Source of the DNA: Codonopsis lanceolata
Taxonomy: Eukaryota > Streptophyta > Magnoliopsida > Asterales > Campanulaceae
Direction of reading: 5' to 3'
Length of the DNA: 64,000 bases
Assembly (NCBI GenBank): GCA_013146195.2
Contig: CM028382.1
Location: forward strand, 119,673,023-119,737,022
Positions within the stretch are counted from its first letter, which is position 1; each line of letters begins with the position of its first letter. Made by a program: the position numbers and the translations under genes. Below the pieces are notes generated by a model, which was not told where the DNA came from, searched no databases, and saw only the letters and a program-made list of their open reading frames with translations. Positions 33,788 to 45,849 of the stretch are shown one piece after another.

Positions 33788-34189
33788 TACATCGGATGGA
33801 GTTAATAACAATCTTGAGATAAAAACATTTTCTCCAACATTGCTTCCTTTTAAAAAATTTGTTTCAACAATGTGATCCTCAAGATTTATGATGATTAGTC
33901 TTGTTCCATTATATCACCCTGCAGCATGGTCAATGTTTCTCAATAGCATTACTTTAACACCAATTTTAAATGACAATCCATGACCTGACAACCCTAAATA
34001 TTTTATACTATTCAAAAACTTTATAGAATAATGTCTTCGAACAAACTTGGATTTTTTCCACCCTGCAAATAGAATCTGAACTCAAATAAGTTCTTCATTT
34101 TGAATGATTACTTTTATTAAATTGTATTTTTATTTTACGAATAAATGAATTTCTGATAAGAAAATAATTTGAATTGAAAATAATGAAAT

Positions 34190-34930
34190 TATTTTTACCT
34201 TTAACTATTATTTTTGTTACATAAATTATTTTGATTTTACTAACTTCCATTATATTTTTTGTTCTATTGACTTCGTAACTATTATTTTTATTATTTTACT
34301 AACCTCAGTTTAAATTGTTTTTTTTGTTTTATTGGCTTTGTAACTATTATTTTTGTTTCATCAAGTATTTTTATTTTACTAACGTATTTTTGTTTTACAT
34401 AACTATTTTTAATAATTTGTTTTAAAATTTGGTTCTGTAAATTATTTTTATAATTTTACTCAGTTTAAATTATTTTTGTTTTATTGACTCCGTAACTATT
34501 AAGTATTTTTGTTCCATCAAATAATTTTATTTTACTAATGCCTTTTTTTATTTTACATAACTAATTTTAAGAATTTGTCTTAAACTTTTGTTCCTTAAAT
34601 TATTTTTATTATTTTAGTAACCTCAGTTAATTTTTTTTTTGTTTTATTGACTCCATAACTATTATTTTTGTTCCATCAAATATTTTTATTTTACTAACTT
34701 ATTTTTTTACATATAAATTCTTAAAATTTTGTTTTAAACTTTTGTTCCGTAAATTATTTTATTTTACTAACCTCTGCATTAAATTATTTTTGTTTTGTTG
34801 ATTTTGTAACTTTCATTTTTATAGTGACTTGTTCCATAAATTATTATTTTCTTTACTAACCTCCTCTTATATTTTTGTTTTCTTGACTCCGGAACTATTA
34901 TTTTTGTTTTAGTTACTATTTTTTATATTT
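34190..34930. repeat. Degenerate tandem array, TTTTGTTTTATTGACTCCGT type
   Basis: The phrase TTTTATTGACTCCGTAACTA or close variants starts near 34255, 34325, 34467, 34632, 34790 and 34876, with ACTAACCTC- and TTCCGTAAATTATTTTTATT-like pieces between. Spacing is irregular (about 70-165 bp), so it looks like an eroded satellite or minisatellite. Confidence 0.6.
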
Positions 34931-35121
34931 AAAGAGAGAAAAATGTTTAAACATAATTTAAAAAATAAGATGATGGCGATGAGAGAAAAAATAGGGAGGA
35001 GGCAGAAGAGAGAGAAAAATAGAGAAAATAAGAAGAAGATAGAAGAGCGAAAAAGTGAAATAGTAACTCAAAAATCAATAATTTAAAAGTAAGATTTTGA
35101 AGGGATAAATATACCCTTGTC

Positions 35122-35122
<1 letters not shown>

Positions 35123-35166
<44 letters not shown>
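35123..35166. repeat. (TA)n microsatellite
   Basis: About 44 bp of uninterrupted TA repeats. Confidence 0.9.
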
Positions 35167-35169
<3 letters not shown>

Positions 35170-35352
35170 TAGTTAAATTGATGATTTGATTATTTTATGT
35201 GATATGGAAGGACTGAATTGCTATTTTTGAGGTTTTGCTAACAACTAACAAGTGGGTATTATGTGTAAGTTGAATTATCAAGTGTCTGCAGCGCTACTAT
35301 GTGTTTATGGAATAGTTGTAATTGAAATCTATATATATATATATATATTTAA

Positions 35353-36442
35353 AGTTGGTGAGGAGCACTATGGTTGTGTCACCTCACCCACTTTAAATAA
35401 ATATTGATTCTTAGGCATCCATGTAAAACTTTTTATCTTCCAACCATTACATATTAATAATATCTATTAATATTCAATATGATAAGGGGTATTATTACAT
35501 AGCTATATATAACAATAGATATAACTTCTTCTATTGTCAATAGTATAAGACTTATATTTAAAAAAATTTACAACTAACATTACTTCTAACCAATGTGGGA
35601 TAAAACTCTTCAAGGTAAGATATTACTTCTAATGACTCATTTTTAACACCATACTTTAACCTTTGATATCTTATTCATCCAAAACTTGATTTGGACAAAT
35701 AAATATATCATTTCGATGTTCTTGCTGAGTAGAACACATTTGCACAATTACTTTTGTCAACAAACAAATGACACGTAAAGAAATTTGTGCCTCAAGTTGC
35801 ACAATTTCTTTCACTAAAAACACTAATTTTTTAATAAGTATTATACTTTAACTCTTGATATTTTATTTATCCAAAACTCGATTTTGACAAATAAATATAT
35901 CATTTCGATGCTCTCACCGAGTAGAGCACATTTGCGCAATTACCTTCGCCAACAAACAAATGACACATAAAGAAATTCGTGCCTCAAGTTACACAATTTC
36001 TCTTACTAAAAACACTAATTTTTTGAACAAATATTATACTTTAAGTCTTAATATCTTATTATCCAAAGCTCGATTTGGACAAATAAATATATCATTTCGA
36101 TCCTCTCACTGAGTATAATGCATTTGCGCAATTACCTTCGTCAACAAACAAATAACACGTAAAGAAATTCGTGCCTCAAGTTGCACAATTTCTTTCACTA
36201 AAAACACTAATTTTTCAACAATAGAAGAGATGTATCCCACATTGGTTAGAAATTGATGTTGGTTTAAAAACTTCTATTATAAAGTACCAATAGAAGAAAT
36301 GTTTCATACATTGGTTGGAAAGTGATGTTAATTTTCAAAGTCACTAGAAAACCAAAAGTTTTTAAAGCTTCCACATGGATACTTAGAATGAAGATTTATT
36401 CAAAGGTGGTGAGGTGGCACAACCATAGTGCTCCTCACCAAA
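35353..36442. mobile_element. Fold-back MITE-like element in TA repeat
   Basis: Left TTGGTGAGGAGCACTATGGT and its inverted partner at the right end continue as imperfect inverted arms of about 90 bp (35353-35440, 36355-36442), including CATCCATGTAAAA / CATCCATGTGGAA. TA runs lie on both sides, so the target duplication cannot be defined. Inside are three tandem copies of a ~192-bp unit and inverted copies of the AATAGAAGATGTATCCCACA repeat. No coding capacity. Confidence 0.65.
35651..36219. repeat. Three tandem copies of a ~192-bp unit
   Basis: Units start at 35651, 35843 and 36036 with ATACTTTAA; each contains AATATATCATTTCGAT and the CGTGCCTCAAGTTGCACAAT block. They differ by scattered substitutions, mostly transitions. 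Confidence 0.8.
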
Positions 36443-36860
36443 TTATATATATATATATATATATATATGATAAAATATTTTAACCATTATTACCAATAGA
36501 AGATGTATATCTCACATTGGCTAGAAAATGATGTTGAGTTTGAATTATTTTATATTATTACCAATAAAAGATATGTATAACAATTTGTTTAAAAAAATGT
36601 TAGCTTTTAAAATATTTAGACTAAAGATTTTCACTTTTACAAAGATCTATCTCACATGGTTACAAAATATTCTACTATTATTACCAATAGAAAATATGTA
36701 TTAAACATTGGTTAGAAATTGATGTATGTATTAAAAATATTATTATTAATTACTAATTGAAAAGATGTATCATATATTTGTTATAAAGTGATGTTGGTTT
36801 TCAAAGTTTTTTGATAAAAGACTTCTACAATTATTGGTTAAAAAATGATATTAATTTTTA
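36235..36860. repeat. Degenerate ACCAATAGAAGATGTAT repeats, left block
   Basis: Short units of the form CCAATAGAAGATGTATCTCA plus CATTGGTTAGAAAATGATGTT recur several times (near 36235, 36280, 36490, 36560, 36685, 36755). The same family occurs in inverted orientation at 42014-42800, on the other side of the SIRE-type copia element. Confidence 0.6.
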
Positions 36861-36910
36861 ATTATTTTAGATTATATAAAAGAATTACTAAGTCCTAAAT
36901 TATTTTAGAT

Positions 36911-37139
36911 TATGCTAAGATTTTGTTACCAAAGATGATGAACCATAATCTAATAAAGGATTTTGTTACCAAAAATAATGTAGTCGAAATCTAGAAAAAG
37001 ATTATGCTACCAAAAATAAATAAACTAAATCTAATAAAATATACTAAGTCCTAAATTAACACAAACTAAACAAAAATCATATTTTGACCAAGAAAGGTGA
37101 AACAAGACCAAAATAGGTCATGCCTATTTTACCTTTACA
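36911..37139 (-). repeat. 3' LTR of SIRE-type element, truncated
   Basis: About 229 bp nearly identical to 41785-42013 of the other LTR; ends TTTACA, then ATTTCCCCCTTT, which on the - strand is the polypurine tract AAAGGGGGAAAT. About 700 bp of the LTR is missing on the left. Confidence 0.85.
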
Positions 37140-38379
37140 ATTTCCCCCTTTGTTGAGTCTTTCTGGTCAAATCAAAAGCCAAGTGTTTATTCAACACCAA
37201 TCAAACCATCTAACCTGCATAGGTTAGAAAATCTCACCTGCATAGGTTAGAAAATCTCACCTCCCCCTGAATTTGTGCAATATATGAAACCAGGAATCAT
37301 AGGATTCATCACCATCACTATAAACACTTGATCTCTCTCCCCCTATTTGACCGAAAAAGGAAGAGGGATAAACAATCTTTTAGGAACTCTAAAAAATCCA
37401 AGATTTTGAAAAACACAATCAAGTGTTTACCATGATTTGATCACACCACTAGCAATAACTGAGCACATCATATCCATATTCAAAACCTCTTAGTTCCACA
37501 CAAAAATTAGACAACCACTAAATATTTTTCAACATGGAGATTTTTAGAAATTGAGTTGCACAGTTTATATTAGGACAAAATTTCAGTACCAAGCTGATAT
37601 CCTTACCAATAATGCATGTCCTAAAATTTTATGCCTAAAAACATGATAACTAAAAGCTAGGCAAAAAAAAAAAACAATCACACACAAGTGATAAAGACCA
37701 GATCAAAGGATGTAGTTCCTAATGTAACTGCATTGGGAGATGCATTCGCCAAAATTGTGATTTTATGATCAATATGGCATTTTTTTTCTCAACCAGATTT
37801 CTCTCCCAAGATCATAAATTTTTCACAACAAAAAATCCATAGGTACTTTATTTCCCTAGGAATATAGCTCTACTTTATTTCAAGCTATAAAAACATGCCA
37901 CTTGGAACCTTTCACACTATTTACCAAGGGAAGCATTTTTGCATTTGATCAACCCATGAAATCCAAAGATTCATAGTCCCAAAAGAAAGGTGCCACAACC
38001 TTGTTCATAGGTAGCTCTTTTCCGTTAGGTAGCTTTCACACTTTTTCAATTAAGGGGAGTCAATTTTCTCAAGATCAACCTATGAGAACCTAAGTTCCAT
38101 AGTACTTTGATAAATTGCAGCATCCCAAAAATTTCAAAAGGTAGCTCTTTCCTTTGTGGACTTCAAACATACTCAAGAACTGGGAGAGAGAGAGAATTAT
38201 AAGAAAAATCACAGCTGATATTGAATGCAATTCCCAAGCAACCACAAGAGGCACATACATGTGGAACAATGATCTAGAGTGCCCTCTAAAGACAAAATGC
38301 AAGCATGCCTAAATTTTTATTTTTATTTTTTTATTTTTTTTATAATTAACTAAGTGTAAAATCATATGGCACACAAAAT

Positions 38380-38640
38380 ACAAGAGATTTCCAAAGATTG
38401 AAAAATCTCTCAAAAACAAGACACTTGGCAAATATATCAGCAAGATGATTTTCAGTCCCAACATGTTCAATGCAAACAATTTACATATTCAACCAAGTCT
38501 AAAAAAAATGGTGTCTTATATCAATGTGTTTTGTTCGAGAATGATGAACTGGATTTTTGTGCTAAGCAAAATGCATAGGTATTATCAACATACAAGGTTA
38601 ACACATCAATGTGTAGCACATAATCTTTGATCATTTGGAG
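38380..38640 (-). pseudogene. copia RNase H tail remnant (SIRE-type element)
   Basis: No open frame is left, but the DNA follows the usual RNase H end of copia elements on the - strand: a block corresponding to the NPVQHSRTKHIDI region (near 38515-38560) and the ADIFAK region (near 38410-38440). Assignment rests on DNA pattern and position. Confidence 0.55.
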
Positions 38641-38950
38641 CATCCATAAAAGATTTAAGGCTTCTCTAAAAAATATTTTGATAAGCATGCAAATTTTTGA
38701 GAATCAACCTTACCTCTTCTCCTTGTGTATATGTCATCATGAATATTACCTATCACTTGAGAGATTGGATGGTTTTTCTGAATACGACTAGGAATGTCAT
38801 GGCTGCAATCATTCAAATTGGATCAATTTCGAATGTTCAGACTGTTTCGACGCCAAGTTTCGTCAATGTGACTGTCGATGTAGCTACATTCGGAATCACA
38901 TTGGGTGACACATTATGAATCACATTGGCTGAACTTTCAGAATATGCAGG

Positions 38951-40258
38951 TTATGTCTGATCATGTGCAGGTTCAATGGTTTCAGATGCTGGTTCTGAAG
39001 ATTTTGGAGGAGATTCATCATAGAATCGCTTAGCACCAGGACATATATCAAAGGGTTCACAGTATTTGGACTTGCCTTTGTCATTACTACCCTTAGGAAC
39101 CCACATCTGTTTAAAAACTTTAGTTTGATTTTTCTGAGGATGAGATTTCTGATGCGACTTCGAATGAGACTTCCAATGTGACTTCCAATGTTGCTGCATT
39201 GGCTGTTTCATTTGATATTGCATCTGATTTTTTGCCAAGAAAGCCTGCCTAACATCATCCTCATATATAGCCTTTTTCAGAAAACAAAAAGGTTGTATAT
39301 GTCCAGGCTTATGACAAAAATGACACACAAAATTTTTCTTTCTTGATTTGAGTTTTTCAAAGAAATTTGTATTTTGAAAATTTTGTGTGGGCTGTTTAGG
39401 TTCAGAAGTACCTTCACCTTCTCTAACAAATATCTTTGGCATAAAACCAATTTCAGGCTTACCAGATTTACTAGATTTCAGCATCTCATCCATTTTTTGT
39501 TGACTTGAGTTCCATTTAGCCATGGTTTCATTGGCTTGGATGAGTTTTTCTTTCAGATCTTCAATCTCCACATCCTTCTTACTCAACAGACTATCCAACC
39601 TTGTAAGACACTCTTTTTGTTCTTCATTAGCCTTTTTCTGCAGTTCGTTTGTCTTTCCAAGCACTATAACTTGATGAGCTCTATTTTCCCAATCTTTGTA
39701 CAGCTCTTTGTAACCTTCTAGCAGGTCTGATTCAGGTTCTCCATCGTCTTCTGTGACAGAGGAGTTAAAACAACAATGATCTTCCCAACTTTTGTCCAAT
39801 GTAGCTTCTGATGTAGCTACATTCGGAGTCACATTGGCCGAAAATCCTGCAAAATCAGATGGAGAGTTGTGTACATCAGTGAGAGTGATGAGATCACCTA
39901 GATCTTCATCATCACTATCACTCAAAGTAGCAGAAAAATTCAAACCCTTCTTTCTCAAAGTATTAGCACATTGATTAGCATAATGCCCAAACCCTTGACA
40001 AGCCCTACACTGAATAGAATCAATATTTTTACTTCTAGATGTAGGCTGCTTAGCAAAAGGATTGGTAAAAGATTTTTCAGGGGTTTGAAAAGAACTTTCT
40101 TTGGGAAGAAATTTGCTAGGCTCAGTTTTGAAAACTGTTTTGGTGATAGAAGATGGAGATCTGTTTTGCCCCTTTGCTTTCAAAATATTTTTAAACTTTG
40201 TTGTTAAAAAATCCATTGACTCTTCACCAAAATCAGATTCCTCAATCTCCTTATGCAA
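38951..40258 (-). pseudogene. copia gag, C-terminal part with two zinc knuckles (SIRE-type)
   Basis: Open for 435 codons. Features in order: a Lys/Ser-rich start, zinc knuckle CRACQGFGHYANQC (C-x2-C-x4-H-x4-C), an acidic stretch SDSDDEDLGD, a coiled-coil-like Lys/Glu region (about residues 190-260), a second knuckle CHFCHKPGHIQPFC, and a His/Lys/Ser-rich tail (KSHWKSHSKSHQKSH). Long two-knuckle Gags are typical of the SIRE/Maximus lineage. It is out of frame with the N-terminal part (40204-40593) and ends without reaching protease. Confidence 0.85.
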
Positions 40259-41023
40259 TTCAAGAAATCCAGAAGAGATATCAACAACAGAAGGAAAAGC
40301 AATACTATCATCAGAAGGAGTAGAAGATATGCACCTTTGCCTTTGTTCTTAATTTGCTCATTGAGGTTTAACTCAAAATTTTGTAGAATGCCAGCAAGTC
40401 TTTCAAAACCAATTTTGTCAATGTCATGAGCTTCCTCAATAGCACAAATTTTCACATTAAACTTTTCAGGCAAAGTTCGCATCATCTTGCTAACAAGACG
40501 ATCATTGGTGATAGGATCACCCAAAGCAAGAGCAGAGTTAGACATATCAAGTAATCTAGCATAGTAAGACATAATATTTTCATCTTCATTCATCCTTGTG
40601 TTTTCAAATTGAGTGGTAAGCAGTCTTAACTTAGAACCATGAACACTGGAAGGTCATTCACACAAGGTTTGAAGGGCCTCCCAAACATCTTTAGAACCAT
40701 GAACTCATAGGGCTAAGGTCCCTATTCACACAAGGTGTTAGCATCAAGAGCTTTGTATGTGGCGGACAAGGCTTTAGAATTAAAAAGGTGTTAGATCAAG
40801 AGCTGTTTCTATCATTTTCTATTATTAGACCAATCTGCTTCTTTGGTGATCTTTACATCACCATCATCATCAGTAGTTTTGGGAGGTGTCCAACCATTTA
40901 GAACAGCAAGTCACGCTCTCTCATCAATTGATTTGATGAAGATACGCATCTTGACTTTCCAAATAGAATAATTTGCACTAATCAAAATAGGAGGACAGAC
41001 AACATTCTCATATTGAGAATCCA
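40204..41023 (-). pseudogene. copia gag, N-terminal part (SIRE-type)
   Basis: The start ATG lies at 41023, 44 bp inside the primer site, followed by PPILISANYSIWKVKMRIFI, the usual Gag entry, and an early TGA. The frame is lost and found several times. Near 40380-40593 it reads ENIMSYYARLLDMSNSALAL, VSKMMRTLPEKFNVKICAIE and LAGILQNFELNL, standard UBN2-type Gag blocks. Confidence 0.8.
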
Positions 41024-41066
41024 TCACGGCTACAACCAGAATCAACTCTTAGTGATGTCAAGAGAA

Positions 41067-41079
41067 GGCTCTGATACCA
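41067..41079 (-). other. Primer-binding site of SIRE-type element
   Basis: - strand TGGTATCAGAGCC, an exact match to the initiator tRNA-Met primer site, two bases inside the 5' LTR. Confidence 0.92.
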
Positions 41080-41081
41080 AT

Positions 41082-42013
41082 TGAAAGAACGTGAGTAGCT
41101 AGGATTCTCCAAACTGCCTAATGCAGTTTCCAATGTAGCTTGTGAAATAGCTACAATGGAAGTCACAATAGACAGAAAAATAACAAAAACATCGGAAGAC
41201 TTAATACTAAAGCACGAAATTAATCACAAAAGTTTACCAAACAATCTACAAGTCTATGCTTGTAGATCTAGCCTCATGGCAAAAAAGATTTCACTAAAAA
41301 CGATGAATTGTTTTACAAAAACTATGTGAAATCACACAAAAAATATTCTCACAAGACAATGAGTCTTGGAGAACAAAAATCTCACATAAACAAGTTAAAC
41401 TAAACATGGGAAGAAACAAAATCAGCTTCCTTTAAACAAAACAGGAAGACAAAAACAGTTTCAGAATTCTGATGTTACTGCCAATATAGCTGCATTGACA
41501 GGAACATGCTGACTGCTGCACTTCGATACTGAAAAATTGCTTCAGAAACACCTCGATTCTGCTCACAGCTTCTATGATTTTTGTTCTTTTCCTGGAGCTC
41601 TACAAGAACCACGAATCCTTGCTCCTGAATATATAGTTATGCGTCTCCTACACACACCCAAAAACAGTCCGTCTACTACAAGGAAAATGATTAGTTATTA
41701 AGGAAAAAATCAACAACTTACCAATTTAATGGGATTTTATTACCAAATATGAAAGTGGTCAAGAATCTTGGTTTGACAAGGATTTATGCTAAGATTTTGT
41801 TACCAAAGATGATGAATCATAATCTAATAAAGGATTTTGTTACCAAAAATAATGTAGTCGAAATCTAGAAAAAGATTATGCTACCAAAAATAACTAAACT
41901 AAATCTAATAAAATATACTAAGTCCTAAATTAACACAAACTAAACAAAAATCATATTTTGACCAAGAAATGTGAAACAAGACCAAAATAGGTCATGCCTA
42001 TTTTACCCTTACA
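41082..42013 (-). repeat. 5' LTR of SIRE-type element
   Basis: 932 bp from TGAAAGAACG to CCCTTACA on the + strand. Only its rightmost ~229 bp are present in the other LTR. Confidence 0.8.
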
Positions 42014-42800
42014 ATACATCTTCTATTGGTAATAATGGTATAAGTTATATCTAAAGACTTTGGAAACCAACATTACCCTCTACCAAATGTATGATACATC
42101 TATTCTATTGGTAATAATAATATTTGTAAAACTAACATTAATTTCTAACCAATGTGGGATACATTTTTTCTATTGATAATAATAGTAGAATACTTTATAA
42201 CCAATATGAGATATATGTATCTATTCTATTTGTAACAAAAAGTCTTTAATCTTAAAACTTTTTAAACCAATATTTATTTTTAAATAATGTGAGATAGATA
42301 TCTTTTATTGGTAATAAGAGTAGAAGTCTTTAATATACGACTTTTAAAACTAACATTTTTTTAAAACAATGTAAGATACATCTATTATGTGGTGATAAAA
42401 GTAAAATCTTTTATCAAAATACTTTCAAAACTAAGATCAATTTATAATCAATATAAGATACATCTTTTCTATTGATAATATTAATATAGATGTATTTCAT
42501 ATTGGTTATAAATTAATTTTGGTTTTAAAAGTCATTAGATTAAAAATCTAACATTTTATTACTAATAGAAGAGTTGATATTAAAATATTTATTTTGAGAC
42601 TTTTAAAATCATTATTTATATTCTAACAATATGAGATATTTCTTTTCTATTTATATAGGTAGTAAAAGTTTAAGACTTTTAAAACAAATATCTCTTTTTA
42701 GCCATGTGGTATACATCTTTTCTATTGGTAATAATAATATTTTTAAAACCAATACTAATTTCTAACAAATATGTGATACATGATTCCATAGTAATAACTA
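42014..42800. repeat. Degenerate repeats, inverted block
   Basis: Units of the form ACATCTTCTATTGGTAATAA with AACCAATGTGGGATACAT occur about eight times, inverted relative to 36235-36860. Together the blocks could form a large hairpin spanning the SIRE-type element. Confidence 0.6.
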
Positions 42801-43044
42801 ATAATAATAGTTTTTATATAAAAAAAACTAGTTAATTTGGTTGACTTCATTTTATAAGTTGTTTTTCTTGATCTTGTAACGAGGTATATCCTTAACTTGT
42901 ACATGTTGTAATTTAGTTAGTTTACTTTCTAGTTTCTCTAAAGATGTAAAAGTCTTGTAAATTATTCTCCTATTTCACCTAAAAAGCTCAATTTGAACCC
43001 CTATTTCACCTTAAATATTTATTAAATAAAATAAATATCTTATA

Positions 43045-43291
43045 CTCCCTCCATTCCACTCAAAAAGTTCTTATTTAAAAAACCTAATTATTAAGGAATA
43101 TATTAATGCTATTAAAAGTAGTCATAAATCATAATTACAAAAATAGTTAAATACAAAAAATGTGGTTACAACTCAAGTGGATGGTATATATGAAATGTTA
43201 TAAAAATTGTAAATATATTTTTTGAAAGTAGACTCTTAGAGTGAAACATCTCAAAATAATATAATGGACTTTTTACCTGGAACGAACGGAG
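43045..43291. mobile_element. Stowaway-like MITE
   Basis: Ends CTCCCTCCATTCCACTC and (inverted) CTCCGTTCGTTCCAGG, flanked by TA (43043-43044, 43292-43293). 247 bp, non-coding; clearest Stowaway-type copy in the window. Confidence 0.8.
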
Positions 43292-43419
43292 TACATATTT
43301 CATTGAAAATGTGTATAAGATTGAAACTCAACATTATCTTTCCTTTCCATTTGTCTATGAATGAATGTGTCTTCTCGCTTATAGTTGAATGGTTTCCCCG
43401 CTGAATAAATCTCCTATAA

Positions 43420-43523
43420 AATCGTTTTACGGATCTTTATTAATAAGACGAAACTTCACTCTCTTATAGCTCAATTCACCAACAAACGGTGAGTCGTGTA
43501 AGGAAGATACGTCTTATAAAAAA
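43420..43523. mobile_element. MITE-like repeat split by the CACTA element, left part
   Basis: Same repeat family as 15228-15370 and 32650-32770. Its missing end, ATAATACCGTCTTACCC, lies on the other side of the CACTA element at 55942-55975, so the CACTA element inserted into this repeat. Confidence 0.6.
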
Positions 43524-43526
43524 TAT

Positions 43527-43822
43527 CACTACTAGAAACATGACATTTACTAACGGAATATTACTGACGGAATTTTCCCGTCAGCAATTACTGACGGAAT
43601 TTGAAAAGTACCAACGGAGATCCGTGAGTCGTTAATTAGTGACGGAATATTACTGACGGAATTTTTCGACAGCAATTACTGACGGAATTTTAAAATTACT
43701 AACGGAAGTCCGTCGGCAAAATCACTTTGAAATGTCGCCATATTTAATGACGGAGTTTCCGTTGGTAATTGTTTGTTTCCGTCACTAATTGATTTATTCC
43801 GTCACTGATCAGTGACGGAATA
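43527..43822. repeat. Left subterminal repeats of the CACTA element
   Basis: Repeated TTACTGACGGAATTT and ACTAACGGAA motifs in both orientations at about 15-25 bp spacing, same family as at 55328-55925. Candidate transposase binding sites. Confidence 0.8.
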
Positions 43823-43827
43823 CACCG

Positions 43828-44217
43828 TGATCACGCAATATTTGTGGTGATCTTGTCTTGTTGTGTCCGGGGTGCCGAAGGTGACGTCTAGTTCGACGAT
43901 GGTTGTCGCGGTAGGATATCTGGCATGTTTTTACCTGTAAAATAAAGCACCGTGAGTGGGTGGGGGTGGCCCCCATAACCCTCAGGTGTGAGAATCAGTA
44001 TCTTTGTATATAATCAAAGAGAGAAATTGTAATGAAATCTGTAATGAAAAGTTACCTCCTTTTCCTAGGAAGCTTTCCTGCTATTTATAGAAATCTGATG
44101 TTGGGCCTCCTGGGCTTCAGTATGAATTGGGCTTGGGCCCTTCTTCCGGCCCAAGCTTCCAAGTAAACTTCGGAGTACACTTTTACTTGTTTGGGCCTGA
44201 TATTTCGGTGCACTTCA
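43828..44217 (-). repeat. 3' LTR of the young non-coding LTR element
   Basis: Starts TGATCACGCAATATTTG and ends GGTGCACTTCA on the + strand; 390 bp. Confidence 0.95.
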
Positions 44218-44459
44218 GTAGCCCCCTACTCCTTAGCCCTCGAGGCTAACATCGAGGGTAAGGAGTATAATCTGCTCGTAGTTGCTTCTTGTGATGCTGA
44301 GGGTTTTTGAGATTTTGCTTTGAATTTCCAGAAGAGTTTATGTAGCTGACTTTTGAGCTTGGCGGGTGAACTTCGTGTATAATTGATCCTTTGATTGGCG
44401 AATTAGACCTCGACCGGCAAGTATAGACATGAAAATAAGATATAGTCTTCAGCATAAAG

Positions 44460-44880
44460 TCATAATAAAAATTATAATCAGCGTGGCGAGGACCTTCCAT
44501 AGAATCGAGCCGTAAGGCCATAATAAGATTTATCCTCGGCGTGGCGAGGACCTTCCATAGAATCGAGCCGTAAGGCCATAATAAGATTTATCCTCGGCGT
44601 GGCGAGGACCTTCCAGAGAATCGAGCCGTATGGCCATAATAAGATTTATCCTCGGCGTGGCGAGGACCTTCCAGAGAATTGAGCCCTAAGGCCATACCTT
44701 CCAGAGAATTGAGCCATAAGGCCATAATAAGATTTATCCTCGGCGTGGCGAGGACCTTCCAGAGAATTGAGCCATAAGGCCATAATAAGATTTATCCTCG
44801 GCGTGGCGAGGACCTTCCAGATAATCGAGCCGTAAGGCCATAATAAGATTTATCCTCGGCGTGGCGAGGACCTTTGAGAG
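44460..44880. repeat. Tandem array, ~58-bp unit
   Basis: About seven units, one partial, with the core TCCTCGGCGTGGCGAGGACC then TTCCAGAGAATCGAGCC. The core TCCTCGGCGTGGCGAGGA is itself near palindromic. Confidence 0.9.
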
Positions 44881-45049
44881 AGAGGAAATAGGAGCATGTT
44901 TTTTTATGTTTATGCAATGATGAATGGATGATGCACGTGTATGAAATGCTCATGCGGATGCAATGGGTATTTAGTTATGCTGGCCTCTCAAGGAGGATAT
45001 GTATGAGGCGCTAGGCGCTTGGCCCCTCTCCTCGGCGTCCCGAGGAGGG

Positions 45050-45215
45050 TGATGAAATGCGAGACAATGCGATCTCGTTAGGTGAGGCAATGCGACCTCG
45101 TTTAGTGAGACAATGCGATCTCATTTTTGGCGAGGCAATGCGACCTCGTTTTGGCGAGACAATGCGATCTCGTTTTGGCGAGACAATTCGATCTCGAAAT
45201 GGCAAGACAAAGCGG
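45050..45215. repeat. Tandem array, ~25-bp unit
   Basis: Repeats of GCGAGACAATGCGATCTCG with small variations (GGCAATGCGACCTCG), about six to seven units. Confidence 0.85.
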
Positions 45216-45235
45216 TCTTGAAATGGGCGCCAGTG

Positions 45236-45730
45236 GAGCGTAACGTGCCAAACACTCGTAGAAGCTCGTGCCGAGAGTAACTGTGATGCCAAGCTGGAGC
45301 ACAATATGAAACTCATGCTGAGTGTAGCCGCAAATGCTGATGAAAGCATGATGAACGTACTAAACACTCGTAGAAGCTCGATCGTGCCGAGAGTAACTCT
45401 GATGCTAAGCTGGAGCACAATATGAAGCTCATGCCGAGTGTAGCCGCAAATGCTGATAAAAGCATGATGAACGTACTAAACACTCGTAGAAGCTCGATCG
45501 TGCCGAGAGTAACTCTGAAGCAGGGAGCCTAAGCGCAGGTAGGCGCGGTGTACAACTCGACCGCGAGTAAACTCGAGCGGGAGGACAAGGTAGAGCTCGG
45601 CCCTGAGTAAACTCGAGTGGGGAGCATAAACGCAGGTAGGCGCGGCGTACAACTCAACCGCGAGTAGACTCGAGCGGGAGGACAAGGTAGAGCTCAGCAC
45701 TGAGTAAACTCGAGGGGGGAGCATAATGTA
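45236..45730. repeat. Two tandem arrays, ~113-bp and ~98-bp units
   Basis: First array (45236-45515): AAACACTCGTAGAAGCTCG starts near 45250, 45360 and 45477. Second array (45520-45730): GCGCAGGTAGGCGCGG recurs after about 98 bp. Long - strand frames over these arrays are repeat translations, not genes. Confidence 0.8.
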
Positions 45731-45849
45731 AAGCTCGACGTGCACATGTATGAAATATGATCCGCGGCTTCGCATAAGCGCGAGTGAAGTGTGCTCGGGC
45801 GCAAGAAATAATAACGAGGCTCGAGCTGCAGCGGCCGGCGTGGCGGCAA

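Larger units (their letters stand above)
36911..42013 (-). mobile_element. SIRE-type Ty1-copia deletion derivative
   Basis: Right (5') LTR 41082-42013, primer site for initiator tRNA-Met, a large gag, then directly a decayed RNase H tail (about 38380-38640), a long non-coding 3' region with GGTAGCTCTTTCC-type repeats, the polypurine tract and a truncated 3' LTR (36911-37139). Protease, integrase and most of RT are gone. Gag size and the two zinc knuckles fit the SIRE/Maximus lineage. No target duplication can be tested because the outer end of the 3' LTR is missing. Confidence 0.85.

Noticed and set aside
43890..43925. tRNA-like piece GGTAGGATATCTGGC in the LTR of the young non-coding element
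   Set aside because: Only the anticodon-arm-like half matches; no other arms. Probably chance or shared LTR sequence.
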